Shown here: positions 48,384-60,306 of the stretch, piece after piece
How positions within the stretch are numbered: the stretch's first letter is position 1
Layout: every line of letters starts with the position of its first letter
Assembly (NCBI GenBank): GCA_036345935.2
Contig: JADWOT020000010.1
Coordinates: forward strand, 892,633-956,632
Reading direction: 5' to 3'
Length of the DNA stretch: 64,000 nt
Origin: Taenia hydatigena
Lineage: Eukaryota > Platyhelminthes > Cestoda > Cyclophyllidea > Taeniidae
Program-made: the position numbers and the translations under genes
Notes under the pieces: model-generated
What the model was told of the DNA's origin: nothing
The model's database searches: none
The model's input: the letters and a program-made list of their open reading frames with translations, nothing else

Positions 48384-49176
48384 CCCAAAATGCACCACTC
48401 AATGTGTATTTGCCAATTCCACTTGCATGATGTCCACTGGTTTTGCATTCGAAGCAACTGCAACTAACAGCACAATGACTGTGCAGGTGGACACTTTTCA
48501 TGGAATCACTGACCGTGCTTACCGGAAGTACCTGTTCAAAATCAAACCACACGCTCGGATACTCAATGTGTTCCTTTAAAATTGATTCATATAATTAGCA
48601 TTTAGGAATTGCATGAGAGGCGTCTCGCATCAGTTCACTTACCGATTGTCCACGACACCTGAAATGCATTACCTCTGCTGGAACTGACAGATCACCAACA
48701 TCCTTCGATGCCCACAACGTTGGGTCTTTTCCGTTTTTGCTGGCCTGTATGTATTCCTGCCTACACAACCAAAAGTAGGAGCAGTGAAAAGAAGAGCAAA
48801 TAAGAACATGAAAGAATTGGAAAATGCAAGTGCCGGAGGAAAGGGATGCCCATTTAACACGTGAAGCATTGCAGGGTAGCAATTATCCCCACACGACCTA
48901 TCTGTGTGCCACGGGAGATGGCCATTACACACTAAAGTAAGTCTCCATTCATTTACAAATTTGATTGGATTGATGCTAGCTTCTTTTAAACGGAGGCTGG
49001 GTTCGCAATATTGAAAGTGGTAAATGCTGCAGAGTCCCAGTTACAATGCAAATATGACTTAGTGCATCGCGTAGAAATCTTCGAATGTTACCCTGACAAA
49101 GATGCTTTCTAATCAAGTGCTGTTCTGCGCATGCCAGCAGTTTTTGCAATGTTAGGCCAGTCGTTGCGTAATCTTG
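48384..49176 (-). CDS. Tentative multi-exon gene fragment, orphan
   Basis: Minus-strand exons 49092-49176, 48861-48931, 48643-48756, 48532-48573 and possibly 48384-48457 join in matching phase (1, 0, 0, 0). They read ...LQKLLACAEQHLIRKHLC, CNGHLPWHTDRSCGDNCYPA, EYIQASKNGKDPTLWASKDV, EHIEYPSVWFDFEQ and a Trp-rich last piece. Sites include CAGG|GTAACA, CTTTAG, TGTAGGCAG and TCG|GTAAGT. Neither end is found. An overlapping minus frame starting MPKLRKMEVTEARLRNDWPN at 49210 could be the true first exon with a frameshift. The plus strand at 48370-48579 is also open. I know no family with this string. Confidence 0.35.
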
Positions 49177-49210
49177 CTTCAGTTACTTCCATTTTGCGCA
49201 GTTTAGGCAT

Positions 49211-50640
49211 CGATTTTGCGAATTTTTATTAAATAGGGTAAATACTTCACCTGAATTTATAGTGCAAATCGAGGTGGGTTGATTATTTTATGTGACGCAT
49301 TCAATTAGGAGGCAAATTGGCTACTTCGAAATGGCAACGTCCACGCTCACGAGACTTCACCCGGATTAGTCAATGCAGCTACTCCTGCAACCGAAACTAT
49401 CACAGTTTCAGGAATGGTAACTACGAGGATTTTTGAAGAAACAACAAAATATCTAGCCACAAGGCTCACCTCTGCTTATTTGGTGTAGGCAAGATGTAAA
49501 TGAATACATTAGAATAATTTCTTCGTAAACCACACCGGATTACACTATAAAGCTTCTGCAGTGAATGAGGTCGCCAGCGTAAGTTGCAATGGTGCGTAGT
49601 CCTTTACAAAAGACACGACGCCCAGCTTTCCTGCAATTTAAAAAAAAGCACGGCAATAATTTACTCCAAGATGTATGCATTTCCATGCATGCAATTTGTA
49701 AGATCCAGTTATAGTATGTTTTGCATCACCTTGCATCAAAGCATTGGGCAAAATTGTAGTTTGTGTCTTCGCCTGTATTCAATCTGTTCCAGTAAAGCAG
49801 GAAAGCACACCTCCGTACGCCAACCAATTCACTTTGTCAGAGGGTCGCTTAAAAGCACTCAGACACAGCGAGGTCGTGAATTCATGTACCTCGGCACTGT
49901 GAGAAAAGACAAAAGCTCAGTAGCTTAAGCAAACTCAAGCCATGGTTATAATGCTGTAGATCCTAAAATCACCGTTTTCATCGTCCTATCTGCGTCTAAT
50001 GATTGGTTGAAGTTCATGACACAGGACGATTTTGAATGATTTCGGGGGGGTGAGACTTATCTATCTTTAGATACTAGATGACTTTGACTGGTTGTAGGTA
50101 AGCCGCATAGGGAGCCCACAATGTGAGCCATTCCTACAGCCAACTAATCAAAATGACATTAAGCCATACAGCGTGGCGCAGTACATCAGCTACTGATTTC
50201 ATTGCAAACAGACATCAATGCATCCAAGGCATGAATCCGGCAAAGTTATCATCTGTTAAATCCTGAACGTTATTACTGAGTTGGTGGATGTGGATTCATT
50301 GTAAATTTAAAAACCCTATGTCTGCGTAAATCCCCAGTCTTACCAGCAAGAGTAGGTGTGATGAAGAAGAACAGATGTTAGGCTGGGGGAAAAGTGGAAG
50401 ATTAAAAGAAAGGGAAAGAAAGAGTTATAATAGGTCTAGATACCACGGAGCTTGTGCACGGCATCTGAGCTAATTCTGGCCCCATCGGTAACGTCGTACT
50501 GCTTTCTCGTTTCCTTCATCTCCAACCATTCAGCAATCGCCAAGTTATTCGCTTGCTTGCGTGCCTCGCGAATGTACCTGCTGTGTGAGTGAAGTTATGG
50601 GTTTGGCAGAATGTATAGAGACGGAAATGAATGTGAGTTT
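49211..50640. other. Unassigned stretch
   Basis: A 114-codon plus-strand frame at 49584-49928 has a Lys/Arg-rich end (GREFMYLGTVRKDKSSVA). Otherwise nothing is recognised. Confidence 0.35.
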
Positions 50641-50911
50641 GACGAACTTGATATAAGCACAATTTGTTCTTGCTATCTCCTATCAAAATGCTGCCATTTG
50701 GTGCAATATTTGATTTGACGCTTCTAAATGAAGAAGAAATGAAGGAAATGAAGTTGAAAGACATCGAGAAGTGCCTCTTTTAATTACGTCAAAATGGTGG
50801 CTCGGGAGCATCTTTTGCCATTAGCAGCATCCTTTCCTTAATAGCTCACCATTGGCTGCTGGCATGAAACCCATCGCAGATACTTAAGAAGGCTAATCCA
50901 TCACGATTGTC

Positions 50912-51172
50912 GTGGAAAACTATTCTCTACAAATGGTGTCATTTATTGTACTTAGCACTCAGCTTAACGTCGTTCGTTGGGACCCAATTGGTTTGAATAT
51001 GCTGAAGTCGAAAGCCAAGCCTGTCATTTTTCAAAGGGTATGCAAGACTGATTGTCGGTGTGACTGTGTGTTTCGTGAGGACCGCACTGGCGCCCTTATT
51101 TCATGTTACAAGACTTATTGCACTTGTCAAACTGACCAATGCGTGGGGCACATTTGTACTCTAAATTGTTGA
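50912..51172 (+). CDS. Cys-rich 86-codon open frame, unassigned
   Basis: The last 43 residues contain ten cysteines in the order C-x3-C-x-C-x-C, then C, C-x-C, C, C, C (from CKTDCRCDCVF to CVGHICTLNC). This is denser than base composition predicts. It would suit a disulfide-rich or metal-binding domain. No signal peptide is visible at the chosen ATG. The upstream part (VVRWDPIGLNMLKSKAK) may be a separate exon. A small plus-strand frame at 50689-50784 (MLPFGAIFDLTLLNEEEMKE) lies just before it. No family is assigned. Confidence 0.3.
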   Translation: MENYSLQMVSFIVLSTQLNVVRWDPIGLNMLKSKAKPVIFQRVCKTDCRCDCVFREDRTGALISCYKTYCTCQTDQCVGHICTLNC

Positions 51173-52910
51173 ATCTGAGCCTTCTCTCCAGCATTCAGGT
51201 AAATCACCTAACCTGTATTTTCGAAGCAAGATTTGCCATCCCTTGAGCAGTCCGAGTGGTGTATGCTCTTCTCTCTTTGAGAAAGATTTGAAGTGCTTTA
51301 ATAAATTACGTGTTTCGGCACCCAAACAATTCCTCTTTGCTTTTAGGTAGTCACTGCTTTTGCATTGAATCAATTAATGTTTTTGTGCCCAAGAAGAAGA
51401 AGGCAGTTTTTTTCCAAGGACCTGGAACCACTGAATCTCTTTGTCTCGGGTCGAAGTTCTAGATAACATATTCGTTTTCAGCGAACTATTTTATTGTGAG
51501 CGCACTTTGCCATGCAGGTGCGTGTACCTTGTGAAATTATGTAGCATTGAGTTAAGGAGTGTGATTTGCCCTTCTACGACGAGACTGTCTATTGAGAGAG
51601 AGCCTACGAGTACCCTTAATGCACCATTTCGCGTGCTCTCCTCTGTCGCATTCTTACGATGCATGACGTCATGTCAGGCTTGATCAAAGTAGCAAGGAGC
51701 ATAGTCCGCCTGTATGCAATGGCAAGTAGGTAGGACTGACTCGAGGATAAGCCAAGCTGAAGTGCGTATTATTATTTTCTAGATGCGTAAAAGGCCTCAT
51801 GAATATCCACTGCTTTACTTAGGCACCCACCACACTTCGTGATGCGAGGCTAAATTAACAATGGCCAACGGCATCTGCATTTCGTACAGTATTTATCGTT
51901 GTGTTAAGGTTCGTTAATACGCATGTGGTGGTGACGGCAACAGCAGCAAAGCCGCATAATTTCTTGCACACCATTGGCATCAATTCGTGTGAAATTGGTT
52001 TTTAGTCACAACGGATATGCGAGTTTACAAAAAATAAATACAAGCTGATGTTAAATTGCCTGCTCAAGATTCTCAGTTCAACCGATTCCTTTAACAGAGA
52101 AGCACCGTTTTTCGCGAGAACAAGGACGTAGAGGGGGAGGAGGAGGATAAATTTTTGTATATAATCTTTAAATTCTCGCAGAAACTGCACCATTCTAAAT
52201 GGCCACCGTTGCGGGATGGTCAGTAGTTCACCACGTTTAGCAATCTGAAACCAAAAATGCGTTGAGAATGCGGGAGGTCAATTTTACCGCGATGTTCAAC
52301 GTTTATTTTATCAGTTGAGGAGAGGCAACCGACACTTGTGCTTGCTCACTTCAATGCATATTTGCTTCTTTATTTTCTGCTACTTGCGGTTCTCAAACGC
52401 AAAGATCTAATCGCGCATTTCTTCAGCCAGCCATTGTTCGCACGTAAGGGACCTACCATTGCAGCAATAGTTAGAGATTGAAAAGGCCCCTCCCAATCCT
52501 ATCACACACACACAGACACACACGCACACTTGATTTGCAAAGAAGTAATTGAGAATGCGGAGAACAGTAGGAGAACCCGGATAAACGCAGCAGGTCGGCT
52601 AGCGTTGCGTACCAAACTGTAAATTAACAATGAATGCAATCGAAACACTTGCGGTGCTAGCGGAAGCAAGGTTTTCATAAGACGTCCGTTTTGTTTTGGA
52701 AAATATTCATGACATATCATTTTCCACAGCTAAAGCCATTTAGTGAGATGCACACCTCGGTCTATGTGATGTAATTTTAGACAGTGGTCAATTTCAAAAC
52801 TGAATAGAATGACTTGAACGCTCCAACTGTTTATGTATGGGACTATGAATCCATAGTATTTCTCACACAAGTGCAACTCCTGCCCTTTGCATTGTTACTG
52901 TTTTCCACAC
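51173..52910. other. Unassigned stretch with a short CA-rich run
   Basis: A CACACACACACAGACACACAC-type run lies at about 52502-52528. Frames of up to 80 codons have no recognised domain. Confidence 0.4.
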
Positions 52911-52917
52911 ACAACAG

Positions 52918-53106
52918 TTGTTCAGCAAGGATGCCACTGGAGGTTACCTGTGCATTAGTGCAGTGCGCAGGTTGAACTGCATTTGTTTGCATAAGAGCGG
53001 GAGAATCACCAAAACTACACCAGACAGAAATGCGGTCAACACCACGCCCTTCTTCAATCCACTAAGAAGGTCGATTCTCTCCCATAGAATCATCAGTCAA
53101 CGCTGA
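52918..53106 (+). CDS. Candidate exon, unassigned
   Basis: Open from an acceptor-like CACAACAG at about 52917 to TGA, reading FSKDATGGYLCISAVRRL and ending in a basic tail (NPLRRSILSHRIISQR). It is a single piece, with no partners found and no domain. Confidence 0.2.
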   Translation: MFSKDATGGYLCISAVRRLNCICLHKSGRITKTTPDRNAVNTTPFFNPLRRSILSHRIISQR

Positions 53107-54815
53107 TCACAAAAATTGCTTTAGCTTAGCTGTCAAAGATCAATCGCTTTCCTCAGCATGCACACAGCTGTGTGTTGAGTTAGTGTTGAAATGCGAGGTC
53201 ATAAAGCATCGGTAAGATAGGGAGATCGTTAAGCAAGTAATTGCAACAGCGAACATTTGAACATTAACATCACGATATTGAGGTAGCACACTAACCCTCA
53301 AGTGGGTGACCATCGAGGACTCTGCACACCAATCATTAAGTGCTGATGTTCATGTTATCAATTAGCAATGACAACGACTTATGGACAGGGTGAAGTACTC
53401 GTGACAGCCTTGCCTTAGCCTGCACAGTTTCATGCAGCAGTGGAACTCGCACTCGCGTCGCATTGATGTTTGCAATGTTACTGGTTTAGAAAGTGTTCAC
53501 AGTGTTGCAACTTTTTACTTACCGAGTTAACCATTACTGTATTTTGTGTGACACAGGCTGCAGTGTTTGCGGTTATTCACTTATGTATAGGCGGTTTTCC
53601 AATGCAATCATTTTAGCTCTACTATTCGTCATCTTTCCTTACAAATTGGGGTGAAAACTAAGCAAAGCGTAGGCGCTGTACTTCATGAAAACTATTGGGT
53701 AGAGGTCAGCGAAGGACACAGAGAACTTGCACAACGTGTCACGGAGAGCAGGCACGAAGGGAAACTCTTACCGACTCTCAAATAAGCAATCACAAATTCT
53801 GCATCCGTGTCACGCAAATAATTATGCTGCTTATTTTGAAATGCTGGATATTGTAGCACATGTGACACTTCCGATACCACTGACGATGTGGTCAGTGTTC
53901 AGTCGGGGGTGTGGAATCCATCCTCGCCTAAAGTGTGGAGGCAGCGAAAAGACTGTCACACGCACTTCGCACTGTCCATGAGTTGTTGTCTTTGCCTAGT
54001 GGTAACATGAATGTCAGTGCTTCCAGGATGGACTCGGATCGACAAGTCCCACACATTTTCACAATTACTCTACCGTGGTGTCTGTCATTGCCCAGAAATG
54101 ACACAGATTGGAAAGTATTGGTTGATGGAACTGTGTAGAAGGTGAAAACACCAAAAGGATGGAAGTGGGACGTGGTGTTTACCACATCGTCCTTTGTCGT
54201 AGTTTTGGCAATTCACTCACTGCCAACAACACCACTTTCCAAAATCTAGTGCGGTTTACTATCCCCATGTTTCTCGAAATGAAGGGCTCATGGGTTACTT
54301 CAGTGTCGTGATATTCGTCTCACATACTCAGCGTTGTGATTAGCTCTGCTAATAATGTTGTTGTTTTACTGACGCTTCATGCCTTAAAATTGTAATGCCA
54401 ACTGCAGTTAGGGCTGTTGGGGTGCTGAGGAAATCACTCGGTTGTAGGCGGGCAAGCTGAAATAATTCTTGTGCAAAGCATTGGTTGATGATACAGGGTG
54501 GGAGGATCGACCCGCTTAGTGGATTACCCTCTGGCACAGTTGTGTTGATTTTTCTACTGCTAAGCTGATACCAGCATTTTTACCAACGCGTTGTGCGAAT
54601 AAGTAGGTGACCTCTGGTGGCATTCCCAGTGAACACCTTTTTCATATGGAAAACAAAAACAATGGGGCTTCGTTTGCTCTATATTTCGTGATGGACGACG
54701 GCTACTGGATCCCTCATTGTGATGTCCTAATTGATGGATGCTGGTCCCAACAATGACCTACTATTATTTCTTGGCGTCGTACAACCCAGCAGAGCTTCTG
54801 CAATCTGCCATCTGG
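53107..54815. other. Unassigned stretch
   Basis: Both strands are open over 53928-54185 (67 codons plus, 85 minus). No recognised domain and no repeat. Confidence 0.35.
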
Positions 54816-54819
54816 ATGT

Positions 54820-55555
54820 GCTGGGGAGACAAGAGCAGAGATCCAAATAGAGACATCTCAAATGCGCCGCATCAGAGGGGGGATTACAGTAAACTCAAAT
54901 ATCTAAGGGTCCATGCCTGTCACGCATTCGAGAGCCAAGATGTCGTGACTGTACTCCATCTACTTCTTTTATAACTAAACATGTAAATCACCTAATATTT
55001 TATCATCGTCGAAAAGACCATCGATCTCAATTCGACATCTCAGTAGTCCGTTTAATATACTCTCACTTCAACAAGACTTTTGATTGTGCTCTCACACTGA
55101 TGCCCAATAGGAGCAGAATGGACCAGCCGTCTCCAGTCACATTACAGCATTTTGGCTCTTGATTTTATATAAGGTAAATCGGCATAATCCTACCACATTT
55201 GCTTTTCCTTACACATCGCTCTGCCCATTGGCATGTTTGCCTGATTCCATTTCCGCACTTATCTGTATTCGTCCATGATTTTCACCTCCCCAACTGTCTA
55301 CATGCACAGTTAGGCAAGACAAATTCAACAGTGCTTTTAAAGATGTCGTTGTTTCGAACCATCAACGCAAAATCAGTCAACATCGTGAAAATCCGTCCAC
55401 ACGTTTTGCACGCTGATCTACTGATTTTCAGCCATTCTGGCAACCCGTGCCTCAATAACTCACTTTTCCATTAATCGAAAATTAAGTTTCCGTCAATTCA
55501 TCTCATCTGCATTTGTCACACTCTGCTCAACGCTGCCATAGTCACCTGCTGCACT
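54820..55555 (+). repeat. Dispersed repeat F3, copy 2
   Basis: Partner of 41540-42265 in the same orientation. Confidence 0.7.
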
Positions 55556-55753
55556 GCCGTTCGACACTGCATTCGTTGCTCTAATATTGAAGCAAGCATT
55601 TATGTGCTGAGGTTTTACCTCTTCTGACTTCACTTTCTGCAAACCTTTCTCTCCACAACAAATTAGCAGTATTTCCTGAGATTCCTGGAATACTTTCACT
55701 ATTTCCAACAGAGCGACAGAGTAAAGCGAGAACTTATTCTTAACACAAAACAA
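55493..55753 (-). CDS. Unassigned 86-codon open frame
   Basis: The composition is protein-like and charged (VFQESQEILLICCGEKGLQK, ATNAVSNGSAAGDYGSVEQS). It overlaps the end of repeat F3 by about 60 bp. No domain is recognised and no exon partners were followed. Confidence 0.2.
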   Translation of the reverse strand: MFCVKNKFSLYSVALLEIVKVFQESQEILLICCGEKGLQKVKSEEVKPQHINACFNIRATNAVSNGSAAGDYGSVEQSVTNADEMN

Positions 55754-57200
55754 ATGGCATCCCGTGCAATTGAGAAGTCATTTTAGGAGCAACTCGCAAA
55801 AAAATCTGAAAACAATCATTTGCAATATCGACTTACGGAATCACTACGTATTCTGACTGAAATACACCAGATCACCTTAATGTGAATGGGCAGTAAAGTT
55901 GTTTCACTGTGAACTGATCGCGCCGACCCAACTACATATACGTTAACGCAGCCAATTTGTCGCAGTGCATGCGTTCATCACAATGACTACAATCCTAGGC
56001 CGATTAAGAGGCGACGGCATCCTTTCGATGAGGGCGCAGCTGCCAGTGGATCCACCTCATGTTCTGCCTCTTAAGATTCTTTTACATTTGTCTTACCCTC
56101 TAAATTAAAATGGACTTCCTGTCCCATTGACAGACACTTATTCCATTGCTTAAGTAGATGCGAACGACTACTTCGCATGTCGTTGTCACCCATTCGCCAC
56201 CCAATTATCCTTGAAAAGCTATTGTGTTCTAAATGAGCACGACGCCAACCACACGACATTTTCGATGTGCACGCAATCATGTAGGCGCAGGATATCCGAA
56301 CAACCTCCCGGAATGTGTCGACACCTCTTTCATCAGAGCGGGCATGGGTGTGACGGATCGTAGACAGACTTGGTCGGACTGGCGACCCTTGCGTAACGAT
56401 TGGGGGAGAATTGAGTGCGGAAGAAATAATGCCGCAATGTGTACTCAATCTACAAATTAGTGAGACCGTGGTCTGCTTTGCTCATCATCGACTCTGCTGC
56501 ATTAATAGCTGACTGCAAAAGCGCATAAAATTAACAAGCATTGATGGCTCATATCAGTGCACGATGATTAGGCCATACGCATGGAGTCGTCGGATAGGTG
56601 AAGTGATCGCATAAATATCGTGGCATCGTGGCACTTGGCAGCTGCAGGGAGTAGCATCCCATAAACTCAGTCCATGAACCGCACTGAGCTCATTTTGACC
56701 TGAAGGTAGTGTGCAGATCGTGCTCTAGTTTCATCAAAGTATCATCTCATTATACCACTGTAACCATGCTTTTCAGCTCTGCAGTGGTAAAACCCATTCC
56801 CATCAACGATTCGGTCCCACTACTACCACTTGGTCAGTTTTAAGGGCAGTTAAATGCCAAAATGAAATCGTTAAAATGCTGGCGAAGACAAGGTTGGGAC
56901 TAACTGCCTGTCAAGCATAGTATTATGGGAGTAAGTAGAGACACTTATTTAGCGTCTTACTGCATTGTCAGGTGTAGGTATAGTTTTCGGCTGCAGACTA
57001 TTTCTGGATTAAGCACTTAATTGAAGGTTGAGCAGTTCATTGCAAAAAAGCTTTGGTGTGTGAATGAGGTTATAACAATAATATGGTATGCCCCAATCCA
57101 GCCATAGCAGAAGAAGCTTTGGTAGAGAATGAGGTATAGCTAAGGCTTTTGAATACATCTAGAAGACAACCTTGAATTGAATTTCAAAAGAAGTAGCTAA
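55754..57200. other. Unassigned stretch
   Basis: Both strands are open around 56071-56460 (125 codons minus, 75 plus), with no recognised domain. Nothing else is seen. Confidence 0.4.
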
Positions 57201-57203
57201 AAT

Positions 57204-58278
57204 GAGGTCGTGGCCTGCTTCTGTGGTTTGTAATACACAGGTATAGGTGATCGTATGCAATTGCATGAAGTTAGTCAAGTGTTTTAACACTAGACGATTC
57301 TGCGAACTTTACTAATCTGCAATCAGTCAAAAGAGTCTATCGGCGATGTCAAGAAATCTTAATAATACTACGTCAACTCTGGCCTATTTAGCTTTCTAAA
57401 TAGTGCATTTGGGGACATTTGCGTGTTTGAGTTTGGTGTACTAGTTCTTAACTGTGTATCCTCACATTTAAATGCACAGGTAATTTTGTTTATGCAAAGT
57501 AAAATATATGCAATTTAAGTCCCACGATTGAGATTTGCTTAAAAGATCGGCGCCACGGATGTCGCAAATGATATCTGGTCACTAAAATTCAGGAGAAATG
57601 AGTCAAGGTCAGGACTCAAAGAGGAAACAAAGTAAGACTTTAGAAATTCTAATGGTGTCAAGTAAGAGATGCCTGATGGTTTTGCATGAGGACTTCTCGT
57701 GCTTTTAAAGGAGCGAGGAAACTGCCAAAGCAGAAATCTGCGGCTCTAGATGTCCCAAGTGGAAGTTCCAACGATGAGATGGGCGACGAGAGAAGGTTAA
57801 TCCAAGCACTTGTGACCAACCCTGAAGACGAGATTAATTTTCTCGAGTAGATAAAAGTAAATATGTGGTTTGTTAATTATCACGTCTGTCTTAAATTTAG
57901 CGGCGATTTCTTTACCTATATCACCACCTATTTGCCTTTGAAGATGCTCAAGAACAATGACACCCGACTAGCCTACGTGTTCGGTGGAATGTCATCAAGA
58001 ATCCATTAGTACCTGATCGAGCGGCGCAGTTGGGATGCCTCATGGACTTGCTCTGTACGCGGCTGTGGTATAAAGCCATGCAACTTAGATGCCCATCATG
58101 AGGAAGTGTGTATGCTAGTGCACTATTTTATTCGTCTAAAACAACTTCCTTATTCTGAGCAATCCTGCTTAAAGCTTGTTTTGTATTCTTGCGGAAGGCG
58201 AGAAGAAAGCTGATGGTAAATACAAATGTACCAAGTGTGGCAAAGAGTATAAGAACTTGGATGGCATGCACCAACACC
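57204..58278 (+). repeat. Left arm of inverted repeat IR-2
   Basis: Reverse complement of 58982-60056. Paired coordinates sum to 117,260 at both ends and at every point checked, so the arms have no indels over about 1.07 kb and few substitutions. The arm contains the truncated plus-strand copy of the zinc-finger gene. Confidence 0.95.
57598..58275 (+). pseudogene. Truncated inverted copy of the C2H2 zinc-finger gene
   Basis: Exons 1 (57598-57631), 2 (57711-57846) and 3 (57901-58105), and the start of exon 4 (58206 onward), are present with intact splice sites. Homology stops inside finger 1, just after the GMHQH region. There are a few substitutions against the minus-strand copy (for example P to S in exon 1 and D to G in exon 2). 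It shares the in-frame TAG in exon 3. It lacks fingers 2 and 3 and the acidic tail, so it cannot make the full protein. It faces the parent gene tail to tail across a loop of about 700 bp. Confidence 0.85.
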
Positions 58279-58491
58279 GATGGCTCACACCTAAGGTGGA
58301 GTAGCAAAGCACCATACCAAAAAATATGTTAACTGGACAAGGTTGCGAGAGACTTCAAAGGGAATAAGTATCAGCTTATTATAGAGGCATCATCACATCG
58401 AAGAAGCGCGAAATTCCTGTTAAAGAAGCAGTCACAAAAAGCGTTATACATATACATATGTGCCAGCACCTAGATACACTTTCTCTTAAGT

Positions 58492-59662
58492 CTAGCTGGT
58501 AGGGTTCGGAGCATCTTCTTCCTCATCTGCATTAGGATTGAGTGCAGCACGCATGAGGCGAACACGCAACCGACCAATGACTTCGCGTTCAGTTGGGTGC
58601 TCCTGTTCTGTGTGTGATAACAACACATCCAATCGGTCAAAAGCGGATCCGCATACACTACAGCGGTACTCTAAACTGCGCCTTTTTTCAGGAGGACGCC
58701 CCTTCAGATCTTCGGACATAGAGGACTGAGGAGGCTCTAAGCCCTCAGGTCTTTTCAGTCTTCTCAAAGCTTCCTGAATTGATGGCGGTAGCTCAAATAC
58801 ATCTTTTAAAAGAAGTGAAAAGCATTATTCATTGTAATTAGTAATAGAGCAAGGAACACTGACTGCAGTCAAACATTACCACCATGTATCGTCTTTCTAT
58901 GGTGCACCATATCCGTAAACGTGTTGCATCTCTCGAAGCATTGCACACAGAAGTAGAACCTGCAATTACTATGGCGCAGGAGGTGTTGATGCATGCCATC
59001 CAAGTTCTTGTACTCTTTGCCACACTTGGTACATTTGTATTTACCATCAGCTTTCTTCTCGCCTTCCGCAAGAATACAAAACAAGCTTTAAGCAGGATTG
59101 CTCAGAATAAGGAAGTTGTTTTAGACGAATAAAATAGTGCACTAGCATACACACTTCCTCATGATGGGCATCTAAGTTGCATGGCTTTATACCACAGCCG
59201 CGTACAGAGCAAGTCCATGAGGCATCCCAACTGCGCCGCTCGATCAGGTACTAATGGATTCTTGATGACATTCCACCGAACACGTAGGCTAGTCGGGTGT
59301 CATTGTTCTTGAGCATCTTCAAAGGCAAATAGGTGGTGATATAGGTAAAGAAATCGCCGCTAAATTTAAGACAGACGTGATAATTAACAAACCACATATT
59401 TACTTTTATCTACTCGAGAAAATTAATCTCGTCTTCAGGGTTGGTCACAAGTGCTTGGATTAACCTTCTCTCGTCGTCCATCTCATCGTTGGAACTTCCA
59501 CTTGGGACATCTAGAGCCGCAGATTTCTGCTTTGGCAGTTTCCTCGCTCCTTTAAAAGCACGAGAAGTCCTCATACAAAACCATCAGGCATCTCTTACTT
59601 GACACCATTAGAATTTCTAAAGTCTTACTTTGTTTCCTCTTTGGGTCCTGACCTTGACTCAT
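58492..59662 (-). CDS. Three-finger C2H2 zinc-finger protein gene with one in-frame stop
   Basis: Exons 59629-59662, 59414-59549, 59155-59359, 58880-59054 and 58492-58802 join in phases 2, 0, 1 to exactly 861 nt. Introns are 79, 54, 100 and 77 nt, all GT-AG. Codon 1 gives MSQGQDPKRKQ. A basic, then acidic N-terminus leads to a Cys/His cluster at 107-123 (C-x4-C-x4-C-x4-HH). Finger 1 is C133/C136/H149/H153, finger 2 C161/C164/H177/H182, finger 3 C231/C234/H247/H252, all with x12 spacing. The acidic tail ends NADEEEDAPNPTS. Classical fingers bind nucleic acid or protein; the target is unknown. Codon 93 is TAG (59253-59251) although the frame is well kept beyond it, so without readthrough only 92 residues are made. 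Alternatives: recent pseudogene (CAG to TAG), readthrough, or removal of a 21-nt GT...AG segment. Confidence 0.75.
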
Positions 59663-60056
59663 TTCTCCTGAATTTTAGTGACCAGATATCATTTGCGACA
59701 TCCGTGGCGCCGATCTTTTAAGCAAATCTCAATCGTGGGACTTAAATTGCATATATTTTACTTTGCATAAACAAAATTACCTGCGCATTTAAATGTGAGG
59801 ATACACAGTTAAGAACTAGTACACCAAACTCAAACACGCAAATGTCCCCAAATGCACTATTTAGAAAGCTAAATAGGCCAGAGTTGACGTAGTATTATTA
59901 AGATTTCTTGACATCGCCGATAGACTCTTTTGACTGATTGCAGATTAGTAAAGTTCGCAGAATCGTCTAGTGTTAAAACACTTGACTAACTTCATGCAAT
60001 TGCATACGATCACCTATACCTGTGTATTACAAACCACAGAAGCAGGTCATGATCTC
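58982..60056 (-). repeat. Right arm of inverted repeat IR-2
   Basis: Partner of 57204-58278. It contains exons 1-3 and part of exon 4 of the zinc-finger gene. Homology to the older copy at 26-27.9 kb continues outside this arm on both sides, so this arm is the original and the left arm the derived copy. Confidence 0.95.
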
Positions 60057-60306
60057 TGCATTTGTCAGTAATTCGGCTTCGTACATCTTTATCGTATATT
60101 CTGCGCTCCGTTAGCTAGACAATCTAGAGCTGAGTTCTTCAGAAAACATGAATGAACATTTTCAGCAGAAGCGACAATATCTAAGCATGATCAGAAATTC
60201 TTCGCTTTTGCCGTTTTACCACAATGAGGATGCCTTGCTTTCGGACCTGCAAGGTTTTCCTTTTAGTGGCAAATCATGACACTTGTTGACCTGAGCGAAG
60301 TGTCTG

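Noticed and set aside
52502..52528. CA-repeat microsatellite
   Set aside because: Only a short interrupted run, and not notable.
57901..58105. Alternative exon 3 frame (NPLVPDRAAQLGCLMDLLC...) as the true zinc-finger frame
   Set aside because: It breaks the phase agreement with exons 2 and 4, while the chosen frame keeps all phases and conserves the Cys/His positions in the older copy.
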